From Azorinus chamasolen (taxonomy: Eukaryota > Mollusca > Bivalvia > Cardiida > Solecurtidae): a stretch of 64,000 bases of DNA. The position numbers and the translations under genes were made by a program. The notes under the pieces are model-generated. The model was not told where the DNA came from. It ran no database searches and saw only the letters and a program-made list of their open reading frames with translations. The stretch spans positions 76,228,239 through 76,292,238 of the forward strand of contig OY755246.1 of NCBI GenBank assembly GCA_963576725.1. The letters run 5' to 3'. How positions within the stretch are numbered: position 1 is the first letter of the stretch; each line of letters opens with the position of its first letter. This document shows, in pieces, positions 22,561 to 33,850 of this stretch.

Positions 22561-22659
22561 AAAGGGTAAACTTGGCGAGTCGATTTGGCATGACAGTGCA
22601 TATACTCTCATCTCGGTCTACACTGTTTGCAAATGACAATGCATTCTCTCGCATTTAAA

Positions 22660-23405
22660 TGAATAAACCAGAACGAATGTTAGGAGAGCTGTCTGCATTA
22701 CTTCTGACAAATGCTAGGAGAGCTGTCTGCATTACTTCTGACAGATGTTAGGAGATCTGTCTGCACTACTTACGTCCTACATTAATATTGTACCAATGCT
22801 ATGAGAGCTATTTGTATTACTTCTGACGAATGTTAGGAGAGCAGTTTGCATTACTTCTGACAAATGTTAGGAGAGCTGTCTGCATCACTTCCGTCCTACA
22901 TTGATGCAGGCGGAATGTTAGGAGAGCTGTCTGCATTACTTCTGACAAATGTTAGGAGAGCTGTCTGCATTACTTCCGTCCTACATTGATTCAGGACGAA
23001 TGTTAGGAGAGCTTTCTGCATTACTTCCGTCCTACATTGGTGCAGGACGAATATTAGGAGAGCTCTCTGCATTACTTCCGTTCTACATTGATGCAGGACA
23101 AATGTTAGTCCTGAGAGCTTTCTGTATTACTTCTGACAAATGTTAGGAGAGCTGTCTGCATTACTTCCGTCCTACATTGATGCAGGACGAATGTTAGGAG
23201 AGCTGTCTGCATTACTTCCGTCCTACATTGATGCAGGACGAATGTTTGGAGAGCTTTCTGCATTACTTCTGACAAATGTCTGCAATACTTCCGTCCTACA
23301 TTGATGCAGTACGAATGTTAGGAGAGCTGTCTGCATTACTTCCGTCCTTCATTGATGCAGGACGAATGTTCGGAGGGCTGTCTGCATTACTTCTGTCCTA
23401 CATTA
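22660..23405 (+). repeat. ~51-bp minisatellite (GAATGTTAGGAGAGCTGTCT)
   Basis: About 16 units in two forms: a long form (GAATGTTAGGAGAGCTGTCT, GCATTACTTCCGTCCTACAT, TGATGCAGGAC) and a short form ending in TTCTGACAAATG. The forms alternate irregularly. Confidence 0.93.
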
Positions 23406-23489
23406 ATCATTTTCCTGTTGATAGTAATGTAAGCTGATTTTATAAAAAGTTATATGTTCTCATGGTTGTTTTGTATAGGTAGATTGGTA

Positions 23490-23612
23490 GAGTCCGGTCT
23501 ATTATAATTTCATAAGCCAAAAACACACACCTTGACCAGACGTATCCTACAGGAGTCGTCTAATCCGGGTGTACTCTGTTGTTTGAAGACCCGTTTATGT
23601 GAAGGAAAGGTT
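23490..23612. mobile_element. Hairpin MITE, family H2 (degraded)
   Basis: CATAAGCCAAAAACACAC, GACGTATCCTACAGGAGTCG and GAAGGAAAGGTTTA remain. Confidence 0.55.
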
Positions 23613-23699
23613 TACACACTATTCTCCTATTAAAGACGCCCACGAACATTTACTGAGAAAAAGTTTGTTGATCGGATGTTTTTTCAGTGTGCGTTTAAG

Positions 23700-23845
23700 G
23701 TTAAGCAAGAGCTGTCTGATCTGGATCTACTCTGAGAGCCGTTTGATCTGGATCTACTCTGAGAGAGGTCTAATCTGGATCTACTCTGAGAGCCGTCTGA
23801 TCTGAATCTACTCTGAGCCGTCTGATCTGGATCTACTCTGTTTGT
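23700..23845 (+). repeat. 27-bp tandem repeat derived from an H2 MITE arm
   Basis: Five units of GAGAGCCGTCTGATCTGGAT + CTACTCT. The unit is the right arm of the H2 hairpin, and the last copy runs on into the normal H2 sequence CTGTTTGTAAA. Confidence 0.85.
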
Positions 23846-24231
23846 AAACAAGCCAAAAGCCGCCTTTATAAAGGAAATACATGTTTATGTTATTTAAGAT
23901 CAGTTATATTTACAAGCACTTACTTATAGCTGTTTCCTAACTAGTATGCCTCCTTACAACTAACCCAACATAGATCACACTCCGTAGGACCAATCTAGAA
24001 CAAACTAAAACTTTAGTTGCGTTTTCCTATTATAATAGAAAGTAGGCCTACTATTTTATTGTTTCAACATTTACAGATTCATTCAATTGGATCGTTAACT
24101 CCTACACTGAAATGGAAATTGATATCTGGTCAAACCATTGTTTGCTTCGCTGTAAACCATTCACTCCATGAACATTCAATCTTATATATAAGAAAAAACA
24201 CTCATTATTAATTGACTGTGGGAAATATGTT

Positions 24232-24330
24232 TAAGACAGAGAGGGAGACGACGAGAGAGACATAGAGTGACAGAGATATGGAGAGGGGAGGGGCAGGGGA
24301 GGGAGTGGTGGACTAGACGGGGAAGGGAAA
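24232..24330 (+). repeat. Purine-rich (GA)n tract
   Basis: Imperfect GAGAGA and GGGGAGG sequence of about 100 bp. Confidence 0.85.
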
Positions 24331-24582
24331 GAGATCAGTAACGTCAACATTATCATAACTGACAATACGATCTAGCTGACAAGCAATGCAGACCTCGAAT
24401 AGACGATGCGTGCCATAAGAGCGACTGTTCTGGATCTCCACTGTTTCCTTGCCAATGTCAGTGAGGTCCAAACTGTTTCTTACTATGAGTGTTTTACACA
24501 CACAAAATTGAAGAAAAATAAAAAGTGAAAATTGTAGCACACAATAAGGTTTGTAGACAACAAATGTTGGCAGCGATAGAGT

Positions 24583-24735
24583 TATAAGAATTACTATGCT
24601 AGTAGGTTGGAAGTTCAGCTGTATTTTGGTGAGTTAGAAAAGTTGTTAAATGCGAGCCTTGGCGAGCATTTAACTACTTTTCTGACGAGCCAAAATACAG
24701 CTGAACTTCCAAACTACTAGCATAGTAATTCTTTT
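24583..24735. repeat. Long palindrome P1 with GCGAGCCTTGGCGAGC centre
   Basis: About 65-bp arms (AAGAATTACTATGCTAGTAG ... TTCAGCTGTATTTTGG ... and inverse) meet at GCGAGCCTTGGCGAGC. The palindrome at 33167-33287 has the same central 16 bp but unrelated arms. TATGCTAGTAG recurs at 25080-25092, which could mark the far end of the element. Confidence 0.88.
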
Positions 24736-24839
24736 ATCATGCAACTCCAAGAAAAAATGAGAAAATGAAGAAAAAGACAGATTTCTAAAGCGGTTTCGTC
24801 CCCTGAATGAAAATACATGCAAGTACGTATTACGTGACG

Positions 24840-25745
24840 TCATGTTGGCATGCAGTGACGTCATCGACTTTTACAACATAAACAAACTTGATTTAATCCT
24901 TTTATATGGACAAATAGTTGAGACAAAGGTGAGCAAATATGTTAATTTGATGTTTATGTTTAATGATGGCTTTTTCGCCCTTCTGTTTTCCTCCTATTGG
25001 CTGAACAAAACTTGCATTCCATTGGGGTAAGTACACATGCACTATACCTCACAAAATACAGCGTCGACGTGGAAAATATTATGCTAGTAGGAACTAGGAA
25101 GTGACTGTATTTCGTGACGTTGCATGATAAAAGGTGTCACCTGTCTCAAAAAGACATAAAGACATAAATAAAGATCATAAATAAAGATAATACTGGTAGT
25201 GTACATAGCCCCACCCACCCCACCCAAGAAAACCAGTGATTTAGCTGGTTGTCCAGCAGAAATGTTTGATTGCCCCTTGGCATTAGATTTATTTGGCACT
25301 ACATTCTGCTGGCGAATATTTACTATATGCTGAATCGAGCTGCAATATCGGATATATGTATGCGAGAAAATGAAAATCATGGTAATAAAATCAATTTTAT
25401 AGCTCGAACATTTTGACCAGGACCCTGACCTGCTTAATTTGCATAAATAAAATTCGTAACGTTGCAAGGATTTATCCCCGGCACGTGTCCCGGTAAGAAA
25501 CTATGCATGGACACACTCGTGATTGTATGGTTTACATATGCACGGGTTAATTTCAGTGAGAATAGACTTCACGATATACCGGCGGAGTTTTATTTATACA
25601 GCGTCATCTCTCTCATTATGTATTCTGCATAAAGGTGAGGGTCCAGGTCAAATTGTTCGAGCTATACTACATACATGTAGTTATATTTTATGAAAATTGT
25701 TTAATGCTTATTACCCCAGATATATATTCTCGGAATATTATTTAA
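24840..25745 (+). other. Non-coding stretch, no gene seen
   Basis: Open frames at 24842-25030 and 25084-25467 have no domain-like composition and no supporting splice context. GTGACGTCAT occurs twice near 24835-24865. Confidence 0.45.
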
Positions 25746-25748
25746 GAA

Positions 25749-25880
25749 ATAATAAATTCATACCAGTGTTTTATCGTGCTATCGAACACTGGTAGGGGTT
25801 CAGATGCGTAGTAATTAAATCACGAGGACGATAGGCCGATGTTCGATTGCACCATAAAACACTGGTATAAATTTATTATT
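25749..25880. repeat. Palindrome with AACACTGGTA arms
   Basis: AATAATAAATTCATACCAGT... and its inverse ...ACTGGTATAAATTTATTATT form 27-bp arms. An inner pair (ATCGAACACTGGTA / GATGTTCGATT) adds a second fold. Confidence 0.85.
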
Positions 25881-26159
25881 TCGATTCTAACACTTCAATT
25901 TAACTATAATTTACACCGCCACAACAGCACTACTTTTCTTGACGTACGAATTTTCGAAGCCACATTACGTCACGTTAAGCCGTTATGTACAGCGCGTGCG
26001 GTGTTTTATGGAGAATTCAAACATAGATACGTCCCTTCTTTGTTTATGTAGATCTGTGCGAGAGGTGTGTTAGAATATACTTTAGAACAAGTATTGTTTC
26101 GTTGAATGAATAAATATTTTTATTGAACACATTTCGAAAATTATTGAATAAATACTTTT

Positions 26160-26440
26160 TTAAATAATTTTCTTTTTACAATATTGCAACACTCCACACG
26201 CCATTGACACTCCACACGCCATTTCACTGCCACAAAGTAACACCAGTTTCACCGTTTTATCGAATAGTTTTATTTGTAAATCAAACGGGGGGGGGGAGAG
26301 AGAGAGAAATGCGTTTAATGGTTTTAGTAATGCAAACATGGCTTTTGTAGTTTTCTGCAATATCTTGTTTATTTTTATGAAATACAGTAAAACGCCGCTA
26401 ATGCAACCACCTAAAAGAGGTATAATTCTGGGTGTTACGA
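26160..26440 (+). other. AT-rich spacer with a G9 run and the left end of a CAGTAAAAC element
   Basis: GGGGGGGGG at about 26287 is followed by a GA tract. ACAGTAAAACGCCGCTAATG at about 26385 resembles the left end of the 4716-4878 MITE, and the satellite starts inside it. Confidence 0.5.
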
Positions 26441-28690
26441 GTAACTGGGCGTCTCCTCATGATCCATACAGTTTGACAGCGAGTAACTGGGCGTCTCCTC
26501 GAGATCCAAACAGACAGCGAGTAGCTCGGCGTCTCCTCATGATCCAAACTGACAGCGAGTAACTCGGAGTCTCCTCATTATCTATACTGTTTGACAGCGA
26601 GTAACTCGGCGTCTCCTCATGATCTATACTGTTTGACAGCGAATAACTGGGCGTCTCCTCATGATCTATACTGTTTGACAGCGAGTAACTCGGCGACTCC
26701 TCATGATTTATACTGTTTGACAGCGAGTAACTCGGTGTCTCCACGTGATCTATATTGTTTGACAGCGAGTAACTCGGCGTCCCCTCATGATCCAAACTAT
26801 TTGATAGCGAGTAACTCGTCGTCTCCTCGTGATCCAAAGTGTTTGACAGCGAGTAACTCGGCGTCTCATGATCCAAACTGACAGGGAGTAACTCGGCGTC
26901 TCCTAATGATCTATACTGTTTGAAAGCGAGTAACTCGGCGTCTTCTCATGATATATACTGTTTGACAGCGAGTAACTCTAACTCGTCGTCTCCTCGTGAT
27001 CTATACTATTTGACAGCGAGTAACTCAGCGTCTCCTCATGATCTATATTTTTTTGACAGTGAGTAACTGGGCGTCTCCTCATGATAAAAACTGTTTGACA
27101 GCGAGTAACAACTCGGCGTCTCATGATCCATACTGTTTGACAACGAATAACTCGGCGTCTCCTCATTATCTATACTGTTTGACACCGAGGAACTCGTCGT
27201 CTCCTCATGATCCAAACTGACAGCGAGTAACTCGGCGTCTCCTCATGATCCGTACTGTTTGACAGCGAGTAACTCGGCGTCTCCTCATGATCTATACTGT
27301 TTGACAGCGAGAAACTCGGCGTCTCCTCATGGTCCAAACTGTTTGACAGCGAGTAACTCGGCGTCTCCTCATGATCTATACTGTTTGAAAGCGAATAACT
27401 GGGCGTCTCCTCATGATCTATACTGTTTGACAGCGAGTAACTCGGCGACTCCTTATGATTTATACTGTTTGACAGCGAGTAACTCGGTGTCTCCTCGTGA
27501 TCTATATTGTTTGACAGCGAGTAACTCGGCGTCCCCTCATGATCCAAACTATTTGATAGCGAGTAACTCGTCGTCTCCTCGTGATCCAAAGTGTTTGACA
27601 GCGAGTAACTCGGCGTCTCATGATCCAAACTGACAGGGAGTAACTCGGCGTCTCCTCATGATCTATACTGTTTGAAAGCGAATAACTCGGCGTCTTCTCA
27701 TGATATATACTGTTTGACAGCGAGTAACTCTAACTCGTCGTCTCCTCTTGATCTATACTATTTGACAGCGAGTAACTCAGCGTCTCCTCATGATCTATAT
27801 TTTTTTTGACAGTGAGTAACTGGGCGTCTCCTCATGAAAAAAAAACTGTTTGACAGCGAGTAACAACTCGGCGTCTCATGATCCATACTGTTTGACAACG
27901 AATAACTCGACGTCTCCTCATTATCTATACTGTTTGACACCGAGGAACTCGTCGTCTCCTCATGATCCAAACTGACAGAGAGTAACTCGGCGTCTCCTCA
28001 TGATCCGTACTGTTTGACAGCGAGTAACTCGGCGTTTCCTCATGATCCGTACTGTTTGACAGCGAGAAACTCAGCGTCTCCTCATGGTCCAAACTGTTTG
28101 ACAGCGAGTAACTCGGCGTCTCCTCATGGAGACAGCGAGTAACTCGGCGTTTCCTCATGATCCGTACTGTTTGACAGCGAGAAACTCGGCGTCACCTCAT
28201 GGTCCAAACTGTTTGACAGCGAATAACTCGGCGTCTCCTCATTATATATACTGTTTGACAGCGAGGAATTCGTCGTCTCCTCGTGATCTATACTATTTGA
28301 CAGCGAGTAACTCGGCGTCTCCTCATCATCTATACTGTTTGACATCGAAGAACTCGTCGTCTCCTCATGATCTATACTGTTTGACAGCGAGGAACTCGTC
28401 GTCTCCTTATGATATATACTGTTTGACAGCAAGTAAACGGGCGTCTCCTCATCATCTATACTGTTTGACAGGGAGTAACTTGGCGTCTCCTCATGATCTA
28501 TACTATTTGACAGCGAGTAACTGGGCGTTTCCTCATGATTCATGCTGTTTGACAGCGAGTATCTCGGCGTCTCCTCATGATCCAAACTGACAGCGAGTAA
28601 CTCGGCGTCTCCTCATGATCCAAACTGACAGCGAGTAACTCGGCGTCTCCTTATGCTCAAAACTTATGATCAAAACTCTCCTCATGTCCC
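26440..28690 (+). repeat. 42-bp satellite with a 752-bp higher-order period
   Basis: More than 50 units of GACAGCGAGTAACTCGGCGT followed by CTCCTCATGATCTATACTGTTT. A run of distinctive variants (ACAGGGAGTAAC, GTCTTCTCATGATATA, TAACTCTAACTCG, an AT-rich ATATTTTTTTGACAG unit, a GAGGAACTCGTCG unit) occurs in the same order starting at 26881 and again at 27633, so a block of about 18 units was duplicated. The 42-bp unit is divisible by three, and both strands stay open over long stretches, which does not imply coding. Confidence 0.95.
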
Positions 28691-29210
28691 ATACCGTTTG
28701 ACGCTCATATGTGTGTTAAGAAATTAAAGGGAACACCACTTTGAAATCTGAAGCAGAAGATAATCTTAGGTGAAATTTATTGGGCGCCGAAAGGGTTAAT
28801 TCAGTGAATTACTATAATTATAATTACTGCTGTTTTCCTTAATTTAGACTGCACCTTATAGACACGTGTTCTTGTGTCTTGTAAACAGAATAGTTGCAGA
28901 TCATCTGAAGTTTTGTCTGAGTGCTCATAAGCACTTATATAGATTTGATTGTACAATTTCTGCTATTGCTAATACAGTAAAATGAGTGCCTGTGTTCATA
29001 TCGGAATTGGAGAACACATTATTGGTATAGTAGGCCAAGAGTTACATCATTTCACCGCCAAGAGAGAATCTAAGATGGGCTACATGCATAAACAGTTGGA
29101 ATGCAGGTGACACGAAGGATCCAGATCGTTTTGTGCTACGATTAGGTTTTTGAAACACATAAGAAACAAGAGACAAACTCTGAAGACAATTAAACTTAGC
29201 AGTTTAAGAG
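28691..29210 (+). other. Unique non-coding sequence, no gene seen
   Basis: No open frame of interest and no clear repeat. A diverged H2 left border lies near 28780-28800 (CCGAAAGGGTTAA). Confidence 0.5.
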
Positions 29211-29211
29211 T

Positions 29212-29455
29212 TAAGCCTGTCCCTCATATAAACATGTTTTCATGCATTTGCAAACAGAGTAGACCCAGGTCAGATAGCTTCTATAAGAGCCGTCTGATCA
29301 GAGTCTGCTCTGTTTGCTATTGGAATTTGATATATCTGCTTTTAAGTTTCTAAAATAGCTAAGTGTTCGACATTCCATATGTCATTATAACTATTATGTC
29401 CATGAATGGATATTGGAATTTGGAATAAATATAGAACAGTGACATTGTTAAACGT
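29212..29455. mobile_element. Hairpin MITE, family H2
   Basis: CCTGTCCCTCATATAAACAT leads into TTTGCAAACAGAGTAGACCC, the centre AGCTTCTATAAGAGCCGTCT, GTCTGCTCTGTTTGC and the body with GAATGGATATTGGAATTTGG. Confidence 0.8.
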
Positions 29456-29961
29456 TAATTATCACAGCTCTTTCAGTGTAGAACACGTGTCATTTTATTT
29501 TAATGGGGGTTATGAAAAACGCCCATGAATAATCACGGTAAGTATGCCATTTTTTTAGATTTTGGAATAGTCCATTTGAAAAACATTTGAAAACTTTAAC
29601 GTTGCCGTGCATTGTTAGCGATAGTACACAAGTGTTTAGTGAGTACACAATACGATATAAGCTAGTGCGCTCCGAGATATGAAAGGTACGTACAGACTTT
29701 TGTAACTCTTCTGTCGCTAAATACTTTTTGCCTGCTTTAAGTTTTAGAGCGGTTTCCTGCATTGCATACGTAGTATATCAAACGGTTCGGATCCAGATCG
29801 GATACCGAAATGTTTTGCTTCTTATCTGTATCCAGTTTGTTTACTCAGATATTTACGGCCATCTGTCGCTTTCGAATAATGTTGTTTATAACATTTTACC
29901 TTTGTTTTGTTTTTCTCACATTTTCTCCCATAGACAATTCCACAAATGCATACGGGTTGGG

Positions 29962-30080
29962 TCCTGTTAAGAGGCCGAGTTACTCGACGCCTCATCTGGT
30001 CCTGTTAAGAGGCCGAGTTACTCGACGCCTCATCTGGTCCTGTTAAGAGGCCGAGTTACTCGACGCCTCATCTGGATCCA
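29962..30080 (+). repeat. Three tandem 36-bp units related to the 42-bp satellite
   Basis: GGTCCTGTTAAGAGGCCGAG + TTACTCGACGCCTCATCT is repeated three times and ends in GGATCCAAA. GAGTTACTCG and CGCCTCATCTGGATCCAAA match the satellite unit read with small changes. Confidence 0.85.
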
Positions 30081-30489
30081 AAATGGGAGCAAAAATATCA
30101 CAGAGGCGACATCGACAGCCAACAGATCAGTTTAACGCGTTTAATGCATGTTCGAACAGAGTAGACCAGCTGTAATATAAATGTAGGCCCTACCTTAAAA
30201 ATGTAAACAAACTCTACCATGCTTTGCAGGAGCACATTTTTCTCGGAGCACATTTGTCTTACGTAAGACCGATGCAGTCGCATTTTTCTCACGTGAAACA
30301 AATGCGACCTCAAATGGCTCACAAAAAGAAACACAATTGTGTGACAGATGTGCTCCGATCAATTATTTTATGGGACAAGAAAGCACGTTTGTTTGTCTCG
30401 CGTCGTTTTTTATGAAATACAATCACATTTGTCACATTATTTTTTCCACGGTAGAAAAAATCTTACAATCGAGGTAATTGTGTAATTAT

Positions 30490-30665
30490 CATATGTCTGC
30501 TAATGCTATTTTTGTATGTAATAGATACAGTACGAGTCTTACTACCAAAGTGTCTTCTTACAACCGTTATCAGGACAGTTTGTTCGCTTGACCGAAGACG
30601 TGTCCGAGGCGTAGCCAAAAGTGTCCACTTACCACCGTTATCAGGACACTTTTTCAATAGCTTTG
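30490..30665 (+). repeat. Direct repeat AAGTGTC-(C/T)TTACNACCGTTATCAGGACA
   Basis: AACCGTTATCAGGACAGTTT near 30562 and ACCGTTATCAGGACACTTTT near 30636 lie 75 bp apart within composite repeat copy 1. They are absent at the same place in copy 2. Confidence 0.6.
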
Positions 30666-31161
30666 CTGGGGGTCTGTCGTACAAAAAATCTTAAACCTAA
30701 AAACTGAAGTTGAACGATAATTCCAATGTCTCTAATTCAAGAAATTTGATTGGTTGAACTTAAAGGTGTACACCAAAACATACGGAATCCTGTTAGTGTC
30801 ATATGGAATATCGTGCCTCGCATCCTTAGAATTCCGGCAAAACATGAAGTGATCACGATATTCTACTGAGCATTCTCGTGGTATGGGATATTGCGACATT
30901 TCGAGATCTCTTGTTACAAAATCGTGCCTCGCTCCGTGTCTCGTCGGAATGTCGCGTCTTGTCCGATTCTACGAGGCCCGATATTCCATAATTATGGCAT
31001 TACCCGAGTTCTTTTGGGAACTCATGCACGGTGTGTTTTTCAAAATATCTGCAAGTAGCAATTCTCGGAAAATGGCCATATTGTTGTTGTTTTTATACAT
31101 TTCTGATGGAAACAAAATACTTGTGGGAAGGTCTACTCATTTTCTTCCTTAGATCATTTAG

Positions 31162-31399
31162 AGGCCTCCATGGCCGAGTGGTTATGGTCGCTGACCACTT
31201 GCCCCTAACCGCTGTAGGTTCGACGCTCACTTGGGGCGTCGAACTGTTTCATGCGAGGAAGCCATCCAGTTGGCTTGCGGAAGGTAGGTAAATGTGCTCG
31301 ACAGGGCACATTGGGTCTTTCTCCAACACGGAAAGCTGGAAAACTCGGCATATGACATATTAACGTGTCAGTACGACGTTAAACCCAACAAAACAAATC
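31162..31399 (+). mobile_element. tRNA-derived SINE, copy 1
   Basis: The head is tRNA-like with an A box TGGCCGAGTGG (31171-31181) and a B box GGTTCGACGCT (31217-31227), followed by a body and a tail GACGTTAAACCCAACAAAAC. A and B boxes are the internal RNA polymerase III promoter of tRNA-type SINEs. A second copy is at 59219-59443. Confidence 0.85.
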
Positions 31400-31559
31400 G
31401 TATATTCACAGGTCATAGTTTTGAATCAAAAGTTGTTTTCGAAACTTAAAACTCAGTTGTTGACTTAGATCTGCGTTGAGGTAAACTTATGTCTTTTACG
31501 GACCTGTAAAAAAGTAAATACATACCACAACACTAAAAGCATAAAATTTTGTTACATAA

Positions 31560-31593
31560 TATCACGAAGTAAATCTGTATTTACTTCGTGATA
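31560..31593. repeat. Short perfect palindrome
   Basis: TATCACGAAGTAAAT meets its inverse ATTTACTTCGTGATA around CTGT. It is missing from composite repeat copy 2, so it was inserted or lost after the copies separated. Confidence 0.85.
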
Positions 31594-31883
31594 ATATACC
31601 ATCCTCAAATGTACTCTTTTAATTAGCCTTTATTTTATATACGTATATAAAATACATCGTTTGCTACTTGATACTACCTTGTTGTTGCTTGAAATATTTC
31701 TTAAATCGTCTTAAAACTTTCAGCATCGGAAAGAAACGTGTCACAAATTTTAATAACGATCTGTTATAGCAGATAATAATTTCAGGTTGTAAATGTGGAC
31801 AGACAGACGGACAGAGAGCCGGACAGGCAGTTAATTTCTATACCCGCCTTTTCAGACAATTACAGTGTACTAAGCAGTTTCCC

Positions 31884-32105
31884 TTTTAACCCTTTCCCTG
31901 TTCTATGCTTATTCAAATTTTCGATACCTCCTGAATATTCATGGACAAAATGGTTATAATGAAATATAGACAGTGAAACGTGGTAGCTAATTTATTAACT
32001 AAAGAAACACCTATCTAATTCCATAAGTAAACATAGCAGACCCTGATCTGGGTCTGCTCTGTTTACAAATGCGTGAAAACGCGTTTATATAAGGGAAAGG
32101 GTTTA
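31884..32105. mobile_element. Hairpin MITE, family H2, inside composite repeat copy 1
   Basis: TTAACCCTTTCCCTGTTCTA to AAGGGAAAGGGTT, with a shortened hairpin (AAGTAAACATAGCAGACCC / GGGTCTGCTCTGTTTAC). The equivalent MITE in copy 2 is at 59928-60175. Confidence 0.82.
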
Positions 32106-32364
32106 AGTAGAATTTTAGTGGGATATGATAGAATGTGAGACAAATGTGCTTCGAGTGTCCTTCCTTTAGTGTGTCGAACACATCTGTTTCATTTCCAATT
32201 TATTGCAAATATGAATGTGTACGAGCACATCGGGTTCACCTCGTGAGACAAATGTGTTACGAGACAAATGTGCTCCTATAGATATACAATGCTTATTCAT
32301 TAAAAGAACATCTTCTTATGGTATATAAACACCGGAAGCTTTGATCATAGCAGAAACTGGAAAC

Positions 32365-32475
32365 TGTAGATCATGTAAGTCCGTAAAATACCGGAGTAGA
32401 CCCTGACCAGACGCCTCCTATACTGTGGACCTACAGGGACTTCTGATCTGGGTCTACTCTGTTTGAAAATGTGTG
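32365..32475. mobile_element. Hairpin MITE, family H2 (partial)
   Basis: CCGGAGTAGACCCTGACCAG and GATCTGGGTCTACTCTGTTT flank a widened centre. Confidence 0.6.
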
Positions 32476-32509
32476 AAAAGACGTCGCTATCTGGAGAATG
32501 TATCTCATT

Positions 32510-32815
32510 TTCTCTATTCTACTCTACTGCTCTACTAAACTCTACAATTTTTATTTACTCTATCCTACTCTACTGCTATACTAAACTATCTTTTTTTTAT
32601 TTACTCTGTCCTACTCTACTGCTCCACCAAACTATTAAAGTTTCATTTACTCTATCCTACTCATCTGCTCTACTAAAATATACATTTTTATTTACTCCTT
32701 CCTACTCTACTGCTCTACTAAACTCTTCATTTTTATTTACTATTTCCTACTCTACTGCTCTACTAAACTATTCATTTTTTATTTACTCTATCCTACTCTA
32801 CTAAACTCTACACTA
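32510..32815 (+). repeat. ~45-bp minisatellite (TCCTACTCTACTGCTCTACT)
   Basis: About six units of TCCTACTCTACTGCTCTACT followed by AAACTCTxxATTTTTATTTACTCTA. Diverged units reappear at 33590-33850. Confidence 0.9.
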
Positions 32816-33166
32816 TTTCTTTACTCTAGCTTAATGATCTGTTATTGTAAACTTTTCAGTTTTGTATTTTTTTTATTTACTATTATCATTTATAACTTAC
32901 ATATTTTATATTAGATCTATTTCCAAGGATTTACTCCGACTGGTAACAAGAACAACTTATTTTTTCAATTGCAATGTTTGTATCTTGTTTCTTTTGTTTT
33001 TCCCAATTACGTGTTTACTTGCAGCGCATGCAAATCAGCGCGTGTGTTTGAGTGACGTCAGACGTCATTTTTTTAGTCATGACCTTATTGACACCTGTGC
33101 CAAATCGAACATGCTGTAAGTAAACAAGTTTTTGGAGGAATTAAATATATAGAGGCTCTGTTGCGA

Positions 33167-33287
33167 CTTGTCTTTTAAGATCACATGTTCCAAAACGAGC
33201 CTTAGAAAATGTTATTAAGCGAGCCTTGGCGAGCCTAATAACATTTTCTTGGAGAGATTAGGAACATGTGATCTTAAAAGACAACGA
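33167..33287. repeat. Long palindrome P2 with GCGAGCCTTGGCGAGC centre
   Basis: Arms GTCTTTTAAGATCACATGTT and AAAATGTTATTA pair with their inverses on either side of GCGAGCCTTGGCGAGC. The loop sequence is shared with palindrome P1 at 24583-24735. Confidence 0.88.
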
Positions 33288-33454
33288 GCATCAGATTCTT
33301 TTTCTGACATGACAAACAATGTATTGTTGCAGATCAGGGAATTTTAACCCGTTGTTCTAACCCGGAGATATAAGGAAAGTTATGCGAGAAACAGAATTTC
33401 GTTAGGTTATGCATGCATTCTTTCTTGTAATGGACCAAGACTGGAAATAAATTC

Positions 33455-33558
33455 GTTACACGGTGTTTCGGCAGGGTGTACGGGTTTGTATGACGTATTA
33501 AATACGGAATCCAAAACCGTCATACAAACCGGTACACCCTGCCGAAACATCGTGTAAC
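33455..33558. repeat. Palindrome with GTTTCGGCAGGGTGTAC arms
   Basis: GTTACACGGTGTTTCGGCAG ... TTTGTATGACG pairs with CGTCATACAAA ... CTGCCGAAACATCGTGTAAC, around a 20-nt centre. Confidence 0.88.
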
Positions 33559-33589
33559 TAATAATATTTATCATCTTATTCTACTGCGC

Positions 33590-33850
33590 AATTGAACTCT
33601 GTGTTTTCAATGTACTCTGTCATACTCTACTGCTCTAATAAACTCTAAAACATTATTTCCTCTTTCCTGCTCTACTGCCCTAATAAACTCTTCTTTAAGC
33701 CTTATTAATATACTGTTCTACTTAGCTCCACACCCTTTTTGCTTACTCTATCCTACTGCACTGTTCTTCTTAACTCCACACCTTTTTTATTTACTCTATC
33801 CTACTCTACCAAACTCTACATGTTTTTATTTGCTTTAGTCTATAATTACT
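33590..33850 (+). repeat. Diverged continuation of the 32.5-kb pyrimidine-rich minisatellite
   Basis: Units such as TACTCTGTCATACTCTACTG and TATCCTACTGCACTGTTCTT keep the TAAACTCT or TAACTCCAC linkers. Two palindromes and 770 bp separate it from the main array. Confidence 0.75.

Larger units (their letters stand above)
30225..32279. mobile_element. Large composite repeat with inverted AGGAGCACATTTGTCTC ends, copy 1
   Basis: The left end TGCAGGAGCACATTT(T/G)TCTC is mirrored by GAGACAAATGTGCTCCTATA at the right end. The motif GAGCACATTTGTCTC and its inverse also occur several times just inside both ends. The whole block, including an internal SINE and an H2 MITE, recurs collinearly at 57675-60350. 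No transposase-like frame is present. Confidence 0.8.

Noticed and set aside
18950..23400. CRISPR-like arrays
   Set aside because: Units are uniform tandem repeats without unique spacers, and the genome is eukaryotic.
26457..28590. Long DHEETPSYSLSNSI-type open frames
   Set aside because: The 42-bp satellite unit is divisible by three and stays open on both strands, with no start context, signal peptide or splice support.
31162..31235. A tRNA gene
   Set aside because: A and B boxes are present, but the sequence lacks a complete cloverleaf and continues into a SINE body and tail that recurs at 59219.
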